The position numbers were made by a program, and so were the translations under genes. The notes below the pieces were generated by a model. The model saw nothing but the letters and a program-made list of their open reading frames with translations, made no database searches and was not told the origin of the DNA. Positions 1 to 11,666 of a DNA stretch of 64,000 nucleotides are shown one piece after another; position 1 is the stretch's first letter; each line of letters starts with the position of its first letter. Source of the DNA: Symbiodinium natans (Eukaryota; Sar; Dinophyceae; Suessiales; Symbiodiniaceae); contig CAJNDS010001868.1 of the NCBI GenBank assembly GCA_905221605.1, positions 466,001 to 530,000 of the forward strand. Reading direction: 5' to 3'.

Positions 1-1887
1 TACTCTGGTCCAAGGATTAATGCTTCAGAAGAACTTGACATCGATTTTCATTCATTTTGCTCTCTGGACCCCTCCAAAGAGTATTAAAATCGGTTTTAAT
101 TGCTTCCCATCATGAAAGCATTCAACATCAATTTTAGCTCATTTTGCTCTCTGGGCCTTTCCAGGAACTATTGAAATCATTTTCAATTTATTTGGGGGTT
201 GGGGGCGGGGGGTGGGAGGTTGGTGTGGGGGGGTGGGTATGGGGTTGGTGTGGGGGTGGGGGTATGCAGGGTTGAGGGTGCGTACAAACCTAAGCCCTAA
301 ACAGGGAGTGCTGCCGAGCCCCATCGCACAGGGTAGAATAATAAATCCTAAACCCTAAAACCCAAAACCCCTAATCCCTAAACCTTAACCCTAAACCCCT
401 CTCCAGGTGCAGGCAGGACGCGGGTATTTGGGATTCTGCAGGGTTGAGTGTGTGTACAAACCTAAACCCTAAACCCTGAATAGGGGAGTGCTGCCGAGGC
501 AGGCCTTTTCTTTGTGAAGGAGTGTCTGTGCTTAGCTCTCATGTCCAAGGCTCTGCTGGCACCAACTTTGGGTCGAACGGGATCATCTTGCTGGATGTTG
601 GGCACGGAATTTGGGTGGTCTGTTCGACAAATAGGTACTTCCCAAGATAGGGGGGGATGTACCCCAGAAAGCTATAATCCTTGCAATGGGAACACCTAAA
701 AAGGGGTCCCCCATTTTCGGACACCCCCTTGACCCTTGGCCCAAGCCATGGGCTAAAGGTGCGATGCAACCCAGGGCAACGTACCTGTCGCAAACCTCGA
801 AAGCATGAACGAGCCACCAGCTTCGTCACGGCAGGGACGCTCGACGTTTCAGGTTTCTTAGGTTTAAGATTTGCCACACATGCACCGTCTGCAGGGACCA
901 CTTTTCACTGTTAGCAGGTGTAAGCACTGCGGTTTAGGGTAACATGGTGTTGCCGATGACTCCACCGCCTCTTGCTCCGTGGCATGGGTGCGGCCGGCCT
1001 GTTTATCTCTTGTGACCGAAAAGTGCTTTGTGCAGGTGTGCCACTGCTGCTCGTGTTTCATCAGCTTCCCTTCAGTTGGTTGCCTACCCCTAAACCCTAA
1101 ACCCTCAACCCTAAACCCTAAACCCTAAACCCTAAACCCTAAACCCTAAACCCTAAACCCTAAAGCCCAAACCCGCCCAAGCTCGTTGATTCGATCTTCT
1201 CTCTCGTCCATGACTCGAATCATGGCGGCGAGGCTTCCTGAAAGTTGAAGGAAGGTCGGCGCTGGTAGGCGCGGATGCTCAGAGAGCTGAGAGCCCTAAA
1301 CCCTAAACCCTAAACCCTAAACCCTAAACCCTAAACCCTAAACCCTAAACCCTAAACCCTAAACCCTAAAGATGAAGCCGCGGTTGCACGGCTGCAGGGT
1401 TTGAGGGTGGAGGTACAAGGGTTGGAGTGTTTAATGGTGTAGGCCGCAGGGCTCGAGGGTTTGAGTTGTAGGGTTTCAGGGTTTAGTTTGTAGGGTTTAG
1501 GAAGTAGGTGAGAAGTCCTACACAAGGTATTTATGAGGGGTCCGGTCCGAGCTTACAACAGCCCACATGTTGCAGCTGCGGCGGGGTCTAGAGAGTGTTC
1601 GGTCATTGGATGTCTTTGCACCTGGGTTCGCGGGTACTAGACCAACGGATCGCCACCATGTCTGCACGATTACCACTAAAAGGTTGCCTTCCTTCGGCAG
1701 TGAGGTCTGTGTTGCAGCTGCTGTTCTATCTCCAAGCCTAAACCCTAAGCCCTAAACCCTAAACCCTAAACCCTAAACCCTAAACCCTAAACCCTAAGCC
1801 CTAAACCCTAAACCCTAAATCCTAAACCCTAAACCCTAAACCCTAAACCCTAAGGCAGCCCTTATCACATGCCTCCTGCCTCTGCAG
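1..1887. other. Spacer or 5' intron rich in telomere-like repeats
   Basis: No convincing exon was found here. It holds a G-rich block at about 196-270 and CCCTAAA tracts at about 340-400, 1085-1165, 1290-1370 and 1738-1855. A duplicated segment of about 60 bp (around 264-320 and 440-500) shares the motifs GGGTTGAG, GTACAAACCTA and GGAGTGCTGCCGAG. A short stretch at 1376-1405 lies between a C-strand and a G-strand tract, as exons here usually do, and could be a 5' non-coding exon. The open frames at 514-914 have no recognisable domain. Confidence 0.5.
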
Positions 1888-1989
1888 CTGCTTCCGCTCA
1901 AAGTCACTGGGCAGTTTCCTTGTCGCCATGACGTCGCCGACCTACCAGCGCACGCCCTTGGACAAGCGGCCGGACTTCAGCAAGATCCT
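1888..1989 (+). CDS. FAX-like gene, first exon
   Basis: A good acceptor (TCTGCAG at 1881-1887) is followed by a short leader and an ATG at 1928. The protein starts MTSPTYQRTPLDKRPDFSK, and the frame stays open to a TAA at 2018. A GTGCGT donor at 1990 is the likely exit. The frame is also open upstream of the ATG back to 1889, so the true start could lie in an earlier exon. Confidence 0.5.
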
Positions 1990-3225
1990 GTGCGTGGCAG
2001 GCGCGGAGCCAGGGCTTTAACAGCAACTTAGGATTTAGGGGGTCTAGGGTTTTTAGGGTTTTTAGGGTTTTTAGGGTTTGTAGGGTTGCTTTCCCAAGGT
2101 TCACCCCTAGCGCAGCGAGGATCCTGTAGTTCTAAGTAGAGTCCACTTGTGACCCTAGTTACTAGTTACCAGAACCCCAGTTACACCGAATCATTAAGCT
2201 CCAAGTGTCAGGCTTCTACTGCATCATCTCTGGTGCCCTCAATGGTGCTTGCCTCGGTTTGCTCCTGTCAGTAGCAATGCCTTGGTGCTGGAGCGTTCAG
2301 ACGCTGCAGCTGAAGTATGGACCCTTTTTGGGGTTTCTCTTGCATTGTATTCAATTCCTCATGGTTTGCACATATTTGGAGCCCTTTTGAATTTCTCTTG
2401 CAGTGTATTCCTCATGGTTTAGGCATGTTTATTTGGCCCGAGGCCTTGGGTCATCCCGTGTCATCCAATAGAGCAGCCGCAGAACCTGGCTGAACGCAGC
2501 ATTGTTGCGCAATCCCGGTTTAGGGTTTAGGGTTTAGAGTTTAGGGTTTAGGGTTTAGGGTTTAGGGCCGAGAAGAAGAGTCGGGAGAGACTTCTTGCAA
2601 GCCTTGGAAAGCATGAAGCAGAGGCACTGCGAGCCGTAGCACCCATGCTATGCCGCCAAGATGTGGGCATTCCATTAAGACAGGGGTACCGGTACCCCAA
2701 ACCCTAAACCCTAAACCCTAAACCCTAAACCCTAAACCCTAAACCCTAAACCCTAAACCCTACCCCTACGCTTCCCAAGATGCTGTAAATCTTGTTTTTG
2801 GGAACCCCTAAGAAAAGGCACAAATTTGGGATCCTGAAGTGTCGTGGAACCCCCCTTCATATAACCCCCCCTTTAAAAAAAGGACCTTGAATCCTAAGCC
2901 CTAAACCCTAAACCCTAAACCCTAAACCCTAAGCCCTAAACCCTAAGCCCTGAACCCTGAACGCTAAACCCTAAACCCTAAACCCCTAAACCCTAAGCCC
3001 CCATGTCGACAGCAAGGTGTGGCGCTTCAGGAGCTGGGTACACCGGTGGGCTACACGTCCGGCGGTATGGTGAACTCAGGCGCCCCCAGTCTTCGGGTTT
3101 AGGTTTAGGGTTTAGGGTTTAGGGTTTAGGGTTTAGGGTTCGGGGGATAAGGGGATTGATGCCTTTAGGGTCCCCATTTTCAAAAGGCCCTCTTTGGTGC
3201 TCGGCTGCTTGGAGGGGTCTAGTGT

Positions 3226-3290
<65 letters not shown>

Positions 3291-6200
3291 GTAGGGTGAT
3301 AAGAGACGCAAGTCAGGCGATACTTCCCTACTCGTATCTGCTTGTATTTTCGGGGAAAGCTCCAAGTCAAGTGCTGCAGCTACAGCGGCCGTGCGAGGTC
3401 GCTTCTTCGCGACTGGCAATCCGGACGCTCTGAAGATCTTGGGCATCTGTGCATCATTCTACTGTGGAGGCGTGGTTTTTTTTTCGCTTCGAGCCCCAGG
3501 TTCGCGCGAGGAGTCGGTAGCAATGCCCCACGACTCTGGCGTAGTAAGCTTCCTAACCCCTAAACCCTAGACCCTCAACAAGCCCTAAACCCTAAGCCCA
3601 GTTTGGTTTTTGCGCCCTCTATGGGTGGCCAAACACAAACACAGGGTTGTAGTTACCAACCCGGTGCATATCCGCCGGGTTGCTTTGTGGCGGAGTGCTC
3701 GCTGTCTACAGCCCCCTCTGATCCAACCGCTACAAGCCCTAAACCCTAAACCCTAAAACCTAAAACCTAAACCCTAAACCCTAAACCCAAAACCCTGAAC
3801 CTAAAGCCCTAAGCTCTATTCGCGAGGAGTCGGAGATCCGGAGTTGTGTCATGGTCCCGGGAAAATCGTGGCGGGTTAAGTACGGGTTTGGGGCTTCGGT
3901 TTTGTAGTCTGTTCCAATCACAAGCTGGTGTAGTACCCCGTTTACATCCAGAGGCCACAAAAAAACAGGAAACCAGGGAATTTTCAGACGTGCATATGAT
4001 GGTAACCTACTTCAAGTTCCTCAACAGCAGCCCAGCCTAAGTACCCACTCCCACAATACGGTCAACGTTGGGGCCTGACTTGGGTGCGGGGTAGTTCCGG
4101 TGGGGGGTGGCAGAGAATGCCCCTAACAGTCCCCTTGCTTAAGGCCAGAAGCCTCACCCCTAAACCCCAAACCCAGCAAAGTTAACCCCAAGTCTTCCAG
4201 AATGTTACCAAGTCGGTAGTTCTCTAAATTACTGTCTGTAGGGCCACTGTAGGGTACTTTTTCCGGTCCTATATATAGTACAGCACCCTTAGGATCCAAA
4301 TTAAGAAAAATGGCCAAGAATGTCTCATTCCACGAGACGTCGTTCAATCTTTGTGCCCAAGATTGCGTTGCGAACTCTTCATTTAAAACCTGCGCCTTAT
4401 GGCTCAGGCGCTTAGGGCTTCGGGCTTGCTCTGTGATCTTCGCAGGCCTCATCGCCGGGATTTGGCCCAGCGGCTGTGACGGCGACCACGTCTTTGAAGG
4501 CCGATCCTCTCCAGGCCGGCCAAAACTAGTAGGTAGGCCCTTGGGATATTTAACGTTTTCCCTCCTTGGGTTTAAGAGAATCATATGTAAGAATATTCTT
4601 CAGGGGTTTTTCAAGGCCATCTAAGGGTGCTTGTGTGCTGCCTCTGCGGTACCTCAGGTTTATCTACCCATGAAACTCCAAGTAGTAGAAGTCATCGGTG
4701 ACCCAAGCCCCAAATCCGTTTCCACAAGACCCTAACGCACTCCCCGAACCCCAACTCCCCATCCCGAAGCCAAGACTGCCAAAGCCCCAAATCCCAACAC
4801 CCAACTCCCCCTGCGCCTCGTACCTGGTCACTGTGCCCGGTCAACTTCCCAAGCTGGAGAGTCGCAGTCTGGATACCCAAACATGAAGGCAAGCAGGAAT
4901 TAGGGTCTCGGGTTGAGGGTTTGAGGGTTTGAGGGTTTAGGGTTTAGGGGTTAGAGCCATGATGAACTAAGGCAGAGCAAGAGTTGCCCGGCCAATGTTT
5001 CGGGGGGTCCCTTGTTCGATCCCCACTTCGGGCTTAGGGTCTCGACATCGGAAAAGCACGCACTTTCCTCCAAGCAGGAATGATCCTGTCGGCCGCCATG
5101 ATCGCTATCGGCGCCTACGCCAAGAAGGCCACAACTTTTTGCTCTTTTTGCTCAACTCTAGCTCTAGGCCCTGAACTCCTAACCTAAAGGGCAGAAGACG
5201 TGGCATGCAGATGCCGTGTTGGGTAGAAGTCTTAAGCAAGCGACACTTCCCGCACTTATGCACCCAACTCCAGTACCTCCTCCTAGCCCGACGAGTCAGG
5301 GAATCCTCTTTTGGGAAGGCGCCAAGGCGCGCGAGGAGTTCGCGCACATGGCATCCCTAGAAATAGCCCCACCCGCGAAGAGGTCCTCAACCGCCCGACC
5401 TTCGCGATGCAAATCTGGGCCCTGGCGCAGGGATTGATGCGGCATGGCCTGCATGGTTGCGGTTGTGGGTGGGGTTCAGGGTTCAGGGTTGAGGGTTGAG
5501 GGTTTAGGGGTTAGGGTTTAGGTTAGCGGCTCGGATTGGGGGTTCTTCAGTCTTCAGTGCTAGGGGTCGGGATGTGGGGACGTGCTCGAGAAGCCTGGGG
5601 CTAAAGAAACCTAAACCCTAGAAGGTCGACCCAAACACCGGAACCCTGAATCATAACCCCTTAGGGTTTAGGGTTTAGGGTTGGTTTAGGGTTTAGGGTT
5701 TAGGGTTTAGGGTTTAGGGTTTAGGGTTTAGGGTTTAGGGTTTAGGGTTTAGGGTTAGGGTTCAGGGTTCAGGGTTGAGGGTTGAGGGTTGAGGGTTGAG
5801 GGTTTGGGCGGGGGAGGTTTAGGGTTGTGGAGGGTCCTGGGGAAGCACAGAGGCTTCGACCCAGAGGACATGTCCCCATTGATGACGAATATTAAGCTTC
5901 CATTCGTAAAAGAGGTGAGTAAGTGCAAAAGAGAGAAGGAAGGGGGAGGGAGGACAACCTTGTCTCAGGCCTTTTGTGTGTTTTTTTTCTACTTGAGTCC
6001 TTGGGTTCCTGCATACTGCATGGAGCCAACATGACTTGTATTGTAGGGTTTAGGGTTTAGGGTTTAGGGTTTAGGGTTTTAGGTTTTAGGGTTTGGGGTT
6101 CAGGGCTTAGGATTTAGGGATGCCGTTTAGAGCCAAAATAACTCGCACTGTATGATCAGAAACTCCCGCAACGTGTGAAGCCGATCTGATTGCCGCATAG

Positions 6201-8528
6201 GTGACGGAGCCATTAGGAGATATGAAGAGGTCTGGCACTCATGCATCTGTACCAGTCTACGGAGGATGTGCATTGGCTGACTGGCGGAGTGGTTTTTGGG
6301 TTCCGGGTCTGAGGTTTAGTTAAAGGAAGGTGTAAGCATAGGAGCTGGGGTTCACGGTTAGGTCATGTCATGCTACAACTTCGCTACCCCTACCCTCGCC
6401 CTATCCCCAACCCCCAAGCCTGCTCTAAATTGGGACCCGAAAGACCTCACAGGGGTTTTGGGTCTTAGGGCCCTAAGCCCTAACCCTAAACCCCAAACCC
6501 TAAACCCAATAAGGGCTTAGGTTTTAGGGATCATTGGGTGGCGCGTGGCCTTCCCAACCCTCAAGCCTCCCCGCTCAGCAAGGAATGCCACCTCGACCAC
6601 CTTCAGCGCCGTGCCGTTGAGGCCTTGTGAGGTTTGGGGTTGGGGGGGCCCTCCCAAACCTCAAACCCTAAACCCTAAGCAGGAAGCCTAAACTCCCTCA
6701 GCTCTGGAACCCTCAGCCCTTAACCCTCAACCCTAAAACCCTCAAAGCCTCAAACTGCTCAGGGCGACCCACACGGCCGGCGGGCAGACGGATGCAGCCA
6801 TCAGCCTGGGCAAGGCAGCTGAACACGGGAGAACACCACCAACCCTAAACGCGGGTTTGGGGTTTAGGGTTTGGGGTTTAGGGTTTAGGGTTCAGGGTTC
6901 AGGGTTCAAGGTTTAGGAAGGTTTAGGGTTTAGGCCCAAACCCGAAACCCCAAAACGCCAAACACAAACAGCCCCCAACCCCTGGGCCCCAAAATGCTCG
7001 AAGCTCAGCCGAAGAGAAGACCGAGGGGCCCTGAAACTCAGGGGCCCACCGCCTCTTCGATTCAGGGGTTGTTCCAAGCTGCCTAAACCCTAAACCCTGA
7101 CCCTCTAACCCTAAACCCGAAACCCTAAACCCTAAACCCTAATCCTCAACCCTGAAGCCTGAACTTTAAGCTACGCTCCGAGCCGAGAAAGACGTGAGGC
7201 CCTGGTGGAGTGGTGGCACGGGCGGAAGCCCGCGTGCCAGCGCAAGGTCTACCTGAACGCCATCTGCTGCGTCGGTGCGCCGGGGAGTTTTGGGAGAAAT
7301 GGGTTTACGGGCTGTATGGGTTGAGGGTTTGTTGTAGAGGGGTCGAGGGTGTTTTCCGGGCTTCTTGGAGGTCTAGGACGGTTTCGGGAGCTTCTGGCGT
7401 CGGGGCTTGCAGTACTTCTTTGGGGTTGCCTTTAGTAGCTGCCAGCTTGTTGGGGCATCGGAATCTCTCGCCCGTTTCTTCTGGTGACTCGAAATTCCAT
7501 GTCGCCAGGTCTGAGGCATTCATGAAGAACCTTCTGTGTTTCCCGCAGAAAGTCAAACGCCCAGAAGCCCCCAAAGCCCCCAAACATCCCATAAACCCCG
7601 CAGGCTTAAACCCTAAACCCTAAACCCTAAGCCCTAAACCCTAAACCCTAAACCCTAAACCCTAAACCCTAAACCCTAAACCCTAAACCCTAAACCCTAA
7701 ACCCTAAACCCTAAACCCTAAACCCTAAACCCTAAACCATAAACCATAAACCCTAAACCCTAAACCCTAAACCCTAAACCCTAAACCCTAAACCCTAAAC
7801 CCTAAACCCTAAACCCTAAACCCTAAACCCTAAACCTTAAACCTAAACCCTAAACCCTAAACCCTAAACCCTAAACCCTAAACCCTAAACCCTAAACCCT
7901 AAACCCTAAACCCTAAACCCTAAACCCTAAACCCTAAACCCTAAACCCTAAACCCTAAACCCTAAACCCTAAACCCTAAACCCTACCCCTAAACCCTAAA
8001 CCCTAAACCCTAAACCCTAAACCCTAAACCCTAAACCCTAAACCCTAAACCCTAAACCCTAAACCCTAAACCCTAAACCCTTTTCCGGGTCCCTTTGCTT
8101 CGTCCCCTGAGGCATGATCACCGGCGGGATGCTGGCAGGGACCCTTGGAGTTGCCTTGCAAGGGGGTTTTAGGGTTTGGGGTTTGGGGTTTAGGGTTTCG
8201 GGTTTGGGGTTTAGGGTTTAGGGTTTGGGGTTTCGCGTTTAGGGCTTCGGTGCTTTGGGGTGCTTGGCCTTTAGGCCCCCACCCCTAACCCCAAAACCCA
8301 AAAGCAAATAGTGCCCGCGAATATCTGGAAAAAGACCCAAGAATGCCCGCGAGCATTGGAAATTTCGCCATATTTGGATAATCTCAATCCAGTCTCAATC
8401 TCAGTCTCTGTCTTTGTCTCTGTCTCTGTCTCTGCCCCTGCCTCTGTGTCTCGCTCTCGCTCTCGCTCTCGCTCTCTCGCTCCGGCTCTGGCTCTGGCTC
8501 GCTACTCTCTCTCTCTCTCCCTCTCTCT

Positions 8529-8574
<46 letters not shown>

Positions 8575-9293
8575 CGTTTTCTCTCTCGCTCGCAATGCTT
8601 CGTTTCGGCCGGCTTCGATTTTCCTCGACCTTGAGTGAAACAGATCAAAAATCACCCTAAGCCCCAAGCCTCAAAACCTTACACCCGAAGCCCTGATATC
8701 TGGAAGAGTTTGTGGCTAGGACAGCTTCTTTTGGGTTCTACGTAGGGTGGCTATCTCGGCTGCTCCAGACCCTTGCGTTCGATGGCCCGGCCTTACCATT
8801 GCCGCTGGAAGAAGGTTCTGCTTGCAGGGTTCAGATGGGTAGCTTGGCTGGGGCTGAAGGCAAGGCGACAATAGGTCAGAACCTTACGCGGGGCACACTT
8901 GACCCTGTCTGTCTCGGCACCAAAAGGTGCACCAACAAGACCTGGATCCTGGGTGGCTTGTTGGGTCAATGCTTAGGAGGGAGGCCCCAATTAGATGAGG
9001 GCTGCGTGACCCCCTCTTTTAGGGCCTCCCTGTTGAGCTTGCCGGCTGAGCCGACTTGAACACCCAACTCCTAAGCCCTAGTAAGCCCTAAACCCTAAAC
9101 CCTAAACCCTAAACCCTAAACCCTAAACCCTAAACCCCTAAGCTCTAAACCCTAATGAGCCCAAGCCCTTCTGAGGAAGTACCACAAGCGCTTCGGCACC
9201 TTCTCTGCCCTGGTCCCCGCGGGCGCGCTCTTCATGTCCGCGACCCTGCTGCCCAAGATGATCGCGCCAGACGAGCCCCCGAAGAAGCAGTGA
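1888..9293 (+). CDS. TMEM14/FAX-like small membrane protein gene (split)
   Basis: Spliced gene with exons read at 1888-1989 (ATG at 1928), 3013-3096, 5075-5127, 7199-7274, 8112-8165 and 9174-9293; a further candidate exon lies at 6763-6826. The joined protein has four hydrophobic stretches rich in Gly and Ala. They resemble the Tmemb_14 fold: GYTSGGMVNSGAPSL, then GMILSAAMIAIGAYAKK, then GGMITGGMLAGTLGVAL, then FSALVPAGALFMSATLL. In animals TMEM14 proteins sit in the mitochondrial inner membrane (TMEM14C imports porphyrin precursors); in plants FAX proteins export fatty acids from plastids. Which role applies cannot be told. The 7274/8112 junction is clean: a G is left over and the next exon supplies GC to make Gly. 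The other junctions are ambiguous. The family assignment rests on pattern memory, not on a search. Confidence 0.58.
3013..3096 (+). CDS. FAX-like gene, exon 2 (first membrane segment)
   Basis: The acceptor is GTCGACAG at 3005-3012. The frame reads QGVALQELGTPVGYTSGG and then MVNSGAPSL, like the first TMEM14 helix and its loop. It exits directly into a TTTAGGG tract with donor CGG|GTTTAG. Confidence 0.55.
3229..3288. repeat. Poly-T run of about 60 bases
   Basis: Nearly pure T run inside an intron of the FAX-like gene. On the + strand it is followed by ACGTAGGG. On the minus strand it could be the A tail of a retroposed sequence, but no upstream source sequence was recognised. Confidence 0.9.
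4541..4624. repeat. Dispersed repeat, uninterrupted copy
   Basis: Shares ordered segments with 12582-12859: CTTGGGATATTTA, TTGGGTTTAAGAG, ATCATAT, AATAT, TCAG and AAGGCCATC. The second copy is split by a CCCTAAA tract, while this copy is not, so this is close to the empty-site structure. Confidence 0.7.
5075..5127 (+). CDS. FAX-like gene, exon 3 (second membrane segment)
   Basis: Encodes GMILSAAMIAIGAYAKK, a Gly/Ala-rich helix ending in two lysines, as in the second helix of TMEM14 proteins. Both boundaries are approximate; the acceptor is in TCCAAGCAG at 5069-5077 and the exit may be a GC donor (AAG|GCC). Confidence 0.5.
5661..5807 (+). repeat. TTTAGGG tract
   Basis: G-strand tract, largely perfect TTTAGGG and then degenerating to TTGAGGG. 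It lies in an intron of the FAX-like gene. Confidence 0.95.
6763..6826 (+). CDS. Candidate exon in the FAX-like gene
   Basis: Lies between a C-strand and a G-strand tract after a GCTCAG acceptor. One frame reads ATHTAGGQTDAAISLGKAAE, with coding-like composition. It has no clear counterpart in TMEM14 proteins, so it may be an insertion in the loop or not an exon at all. Confidence 0.28.
7199..7274 (+). CDS. FAX-like gene, exon 4
   Basis: Frame reads ALVEWWHGRKPACQRKVYLN and then AICCV, a polar loop leading into a hydrophobic segment. The acceptor is GACGTGAG and the donor GTGCGC at 7275. The leftover G joins exactly with GC at 8112 to give a Gly codon. Confidence 0.5.
7609..8080 (-). repeat. 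Long CCCTAAA tract (about 470 bp)
   Basis: About 67 units of CCCTAAA with a few variants (CCATAAA, one CCCTACC). It is the longest near-perfect tract in the window and lies about 30 bp before exon 5 of the FAX-like gene. Confidence 0.97.
8112..8165 (+). CDS. FAX-like gene, exon 5 (third membrane segment)
   Basis: Encodes GMITGGMLAGTLGVALQG. It follows the longest CCCTAAA tract of the window and exits into a G-strand tract (G|GTTTTAG). The glycine pattern matches the third helix of TMEM14 proteins. Confidence 0.55.
8400..8580. repeat. CT-rich microsatellite
   Basis: TCTCTG, CTCTCG and then CT repeats in an intron of the FAX-like gene. The Ser/Leu-rich and Arg/Glu-rich open frames over it are products of the repeat. 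Confidence 0.95.
9174..9293 (+). CDS. FAX-like gene, last exon with stop
   Basis: Encodes RKYHKRFGTFSALVPAG, ALFMSATLLPKMIAPDEPPK and K-Q, then stop TGA at 9291-9293. In TMEM14 proteins the last helix likewise follows a short basic loop (compare RFYNSGKFMPAGL in the human protein). The acceptor is around CTGAGGAAG at 9171-9179. Confidence 0.58.
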   Translation, partial: RKYHKRFGTFSALVPAGALFMSATLLPKMIAPDEPPKKQ

Positions 9294-10046
9294 GATCAGC
9301 GTCCACACTTGGAGGTTCATGGTACTTAGTAACCCAATAAGGAGCATCCCAAGGTTTAGTGTTGGGGGCTTAGGGGTTTCTTGGAGGTTCATGGTACTTA
9401 GTAACCCAATGATAGCGTCCACACTTGGAGGTTCATGGCGCGTAGGAACCCTAATTTCAACGCTACGCGACCCGCCTCGGCCCGGCCCAGCGCATCCGCG
9501 TGGGCATGGTGATTCCGCAGCGCCCAAGTCGCTGGACCCCAAGCAATAAGGGTTGGGTTGAGGGTTTAGGGTTCCGGGTTTATGGTTTATGGTTTGGGGT
9601 TTAGGGTTGTAGTTTAGAGTTGAGGGCCTAGGGCTCAAGGTTCACGGTTTGGGGTTTAGGTTTTTTTTGGGTTTAGGGTTCAAGGTTCAAGGTTGAAGGT
9701 TGAGGGGACGGTTCGGCTTGGATTGATCGTAAAGTTGAGCCAGGCCCCCTCAAGCAGGGGGGCGTGGCAGCCTGGGAGTGGGCGGGGGCAGAGAGTTCGT
9801 CAAGTGGGGGGGGGGGGGGCAGGGGGCGGCTGAAGGGGGTCCTTGCGAACCGTCCGCTTTCAGATTGTGGTCGCCCACGGGGGGGTACCCTTTCCAGGTA
9901 AAAAAAGGGGTTCGACGTATGGTTTTGGCTTTGGGGGGGAGGATTAGGAGGGGGGTGCCTGTCTGACAACCTATACACCTTCGGCCCGAGGCCTCGGCGG
10001 ATTTAGTGAAGGTAAGGCACCATATCTAGGGACCACTTTTCCACAC

Positions 10047-10194
10047 TTACTTGGAGGTTCATGGTACTTAGCAACCCAATTCTAACTGTACTTATAGCCC
10101 AAGTATAGCCCGATTCTTAGGGTACTTGAGGGGCTTCTATGTGGGTTATAGCTACGCTTGTAATGAGTTACTAAGTGCCCTGGACCTCCAGGCA
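10047..10194. mobile_element. MITE-like inverted repeat, family B
   Basis: The left arm begins TGGAGGTTCATGGTACTTAG. The right arm, read on the minus strand, begins TGGAGGTCCAGGGCACTTAG. Arms are about 45 bp with several mismatches. Partial copies lie at 9300-9345 and 9383-9440, a related inverted repeat at 22860-22975 and a degenerate right arm at 44850-44870. No coding capacity. Confidence 0.6.
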
Positions 10195-10859
10195 GGGCCC
10201 AGGGCTTGGGCTCGATGTGATCACATTTGGGAGCGGAACTCCCCTAAACCCTAAACCCTAAACCCTAAACCCTAAACCCTAAACCCTAAACCCTAAACCC
10301 TAAACCCTAAACCCTAAACCCTAAACCCTAAGCCCTAAACCCTAAACCCTAAACCCTAAACCCTAAACCCTAAACCCTCATTGCAACATCGAAGCACAAG
10401 TGGCTATTTTCCTCGACAGGGCTGCCTTGGCTACTCGTCAGTTGGCGTTGGATTTCACGTGCTCGAGCGTTTGAACGGCCGTCATCAGATCCTCCCAGGG
10501 AGGAGGCTGGATTCCCAGCCAGAACGAACCCCAAACCCAAACTTCAAAGCCGAAGCCCTCGACCCTGAGCCGCATTACCCTAAACCCGAAACCCCAAACC
10601 CGTAAACCCTAAACCCTTTTCCCAAAAACCCTAAAACCCTAACCCCATACCTGAACTTTAAAGCCCTAAAGCCCTAACCCGTAAGCGCAACCTGTGGGCT
10701 GCTGTGGTGACCACCACAGCTTGTCACGCTCGTGTTTCTCATGGCTCTAGTCGCAGCTAGGGACCTTTAGTCCCCTACTATCTGCTTGAGAAAAGTTCAA
10801 ACTCTAAAACCTAAACCCCAAAAGATGACAGATAGTAATCCCTATGTTGTTCATATAAG

Positions 10860-10968
10860 ATATATATATATATATATATACATATACTCTTATATATATA
10901 CACATAAATATTTCTCCGTATTTATATATATATATATATATATTCTTATATATATATATATATATATG
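10860..10968. repeat. TA-rich microsatellite
   Basis: Interrupted TA dinucleotide repeats. The Ile/Tyr-rich open frame across it is an artefact of the repeat. Confidence 0.95.
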
Positions 10969-11578
10969 TATCCGGGTGGGGGGTTCTTAAGCAAGTTGTA
11001 TTGCCTCGGATTGTTCCCAGACCCTGGAACCCCTAGAGCTTCCTCAGCCTTTTAGGGTTTAGGGTCTAGGGTTTGTAGTGATTGGGGATTGTAGGGAGTA
11101 GGGGTTGTCCAGGGTCTAGGGTTTAGGGTTTTAAACCTTAAACCCTAAACCCTAAACCCTAAACCTTAAACCCTAAACCCTTAGGGCTCAGGGGAGAGCC
11201 TTGCTCGGCTGCGGCCTAGGCCTGAGACCCGGTTTCACTTAAAAGGGGTCGCGAGACCCACGCGTCCAGTCGCAGCAAGCCACTCAGCCACTGAGGGCTT
11301 CGGGTTTAGGGTTTAGGGCTTAGGGTGTAGGGTTTGGGGTTTAGGGCTTAGGGTTGAGCATCAGGGCGAGAGGGATTTGGGGTTTCCGGGGTTCGGGAGC
11401 CAAAGACCCATAGGTAGGAGTCTGGCTGAGATGGTTTGCTGACGACACCCAGGCTGCGATGCCCGGGGCAGCTCACGAATCGTGGGATCTTTTTCCCGAG
11501 GCGCTTCCGCGCTGAGACCGGTCGGATGGTCTGGGTGCCACATGTTTTTTCGTTTGCGGCCGCAGCTCTTCATAGCTA

Positions 11579-11666
11579 GGTTTAGGGTTTAGGGTTTAGG
11601 GTTTAGGGTTTAGGGTTTAGGGTTTAGGGTTTAGGGTTTAGGGTTTAGGGTTTAGGGTTTAGGGTT
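11579..11666 (+). repeat. TTTAGGG tract
   Basis: About 12 near-perfect TTTAGGG units upstream of the glucosyltransferase gene. Confidence 0.95.

Noticed and set aside
2567-2690. A coding-like frame (AEKKSRERLLASLGKHEAEA).
   Set aside because: It lies between a G-strand tract on the left and a C-strand tract on the right, the layout of intron interiors here, and does not fit the TMEM14-like protein.
3194-3446. Open frames with long Phe or Lys runs.
   Set aside because: They are read through a 60-base poly-T run.
4123-4624. A 153-codon minus-strand frame and a 104-codon + frame.
   Set aside because: They overlap a dispersed repeat and telomere-like sequence and show no domain.
5216-5499. Two overlapping frames after FAX-like exon 3.
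   Set aside because: Composition is GC-rich and partly coding-like, but no splice signals or family match allow a choice.
7609-8080. A chromosome end or true telomere.
   Set aside because: Tracts are interstitial, occur in both orientations throughout and are embedded in genes.
8311-8667. Ser/Leu-rich and Arg/Glu-rich open frames of up to 107 codons.
   Set aside because: They are products of a CT-rich microsatellite, open in many frames.
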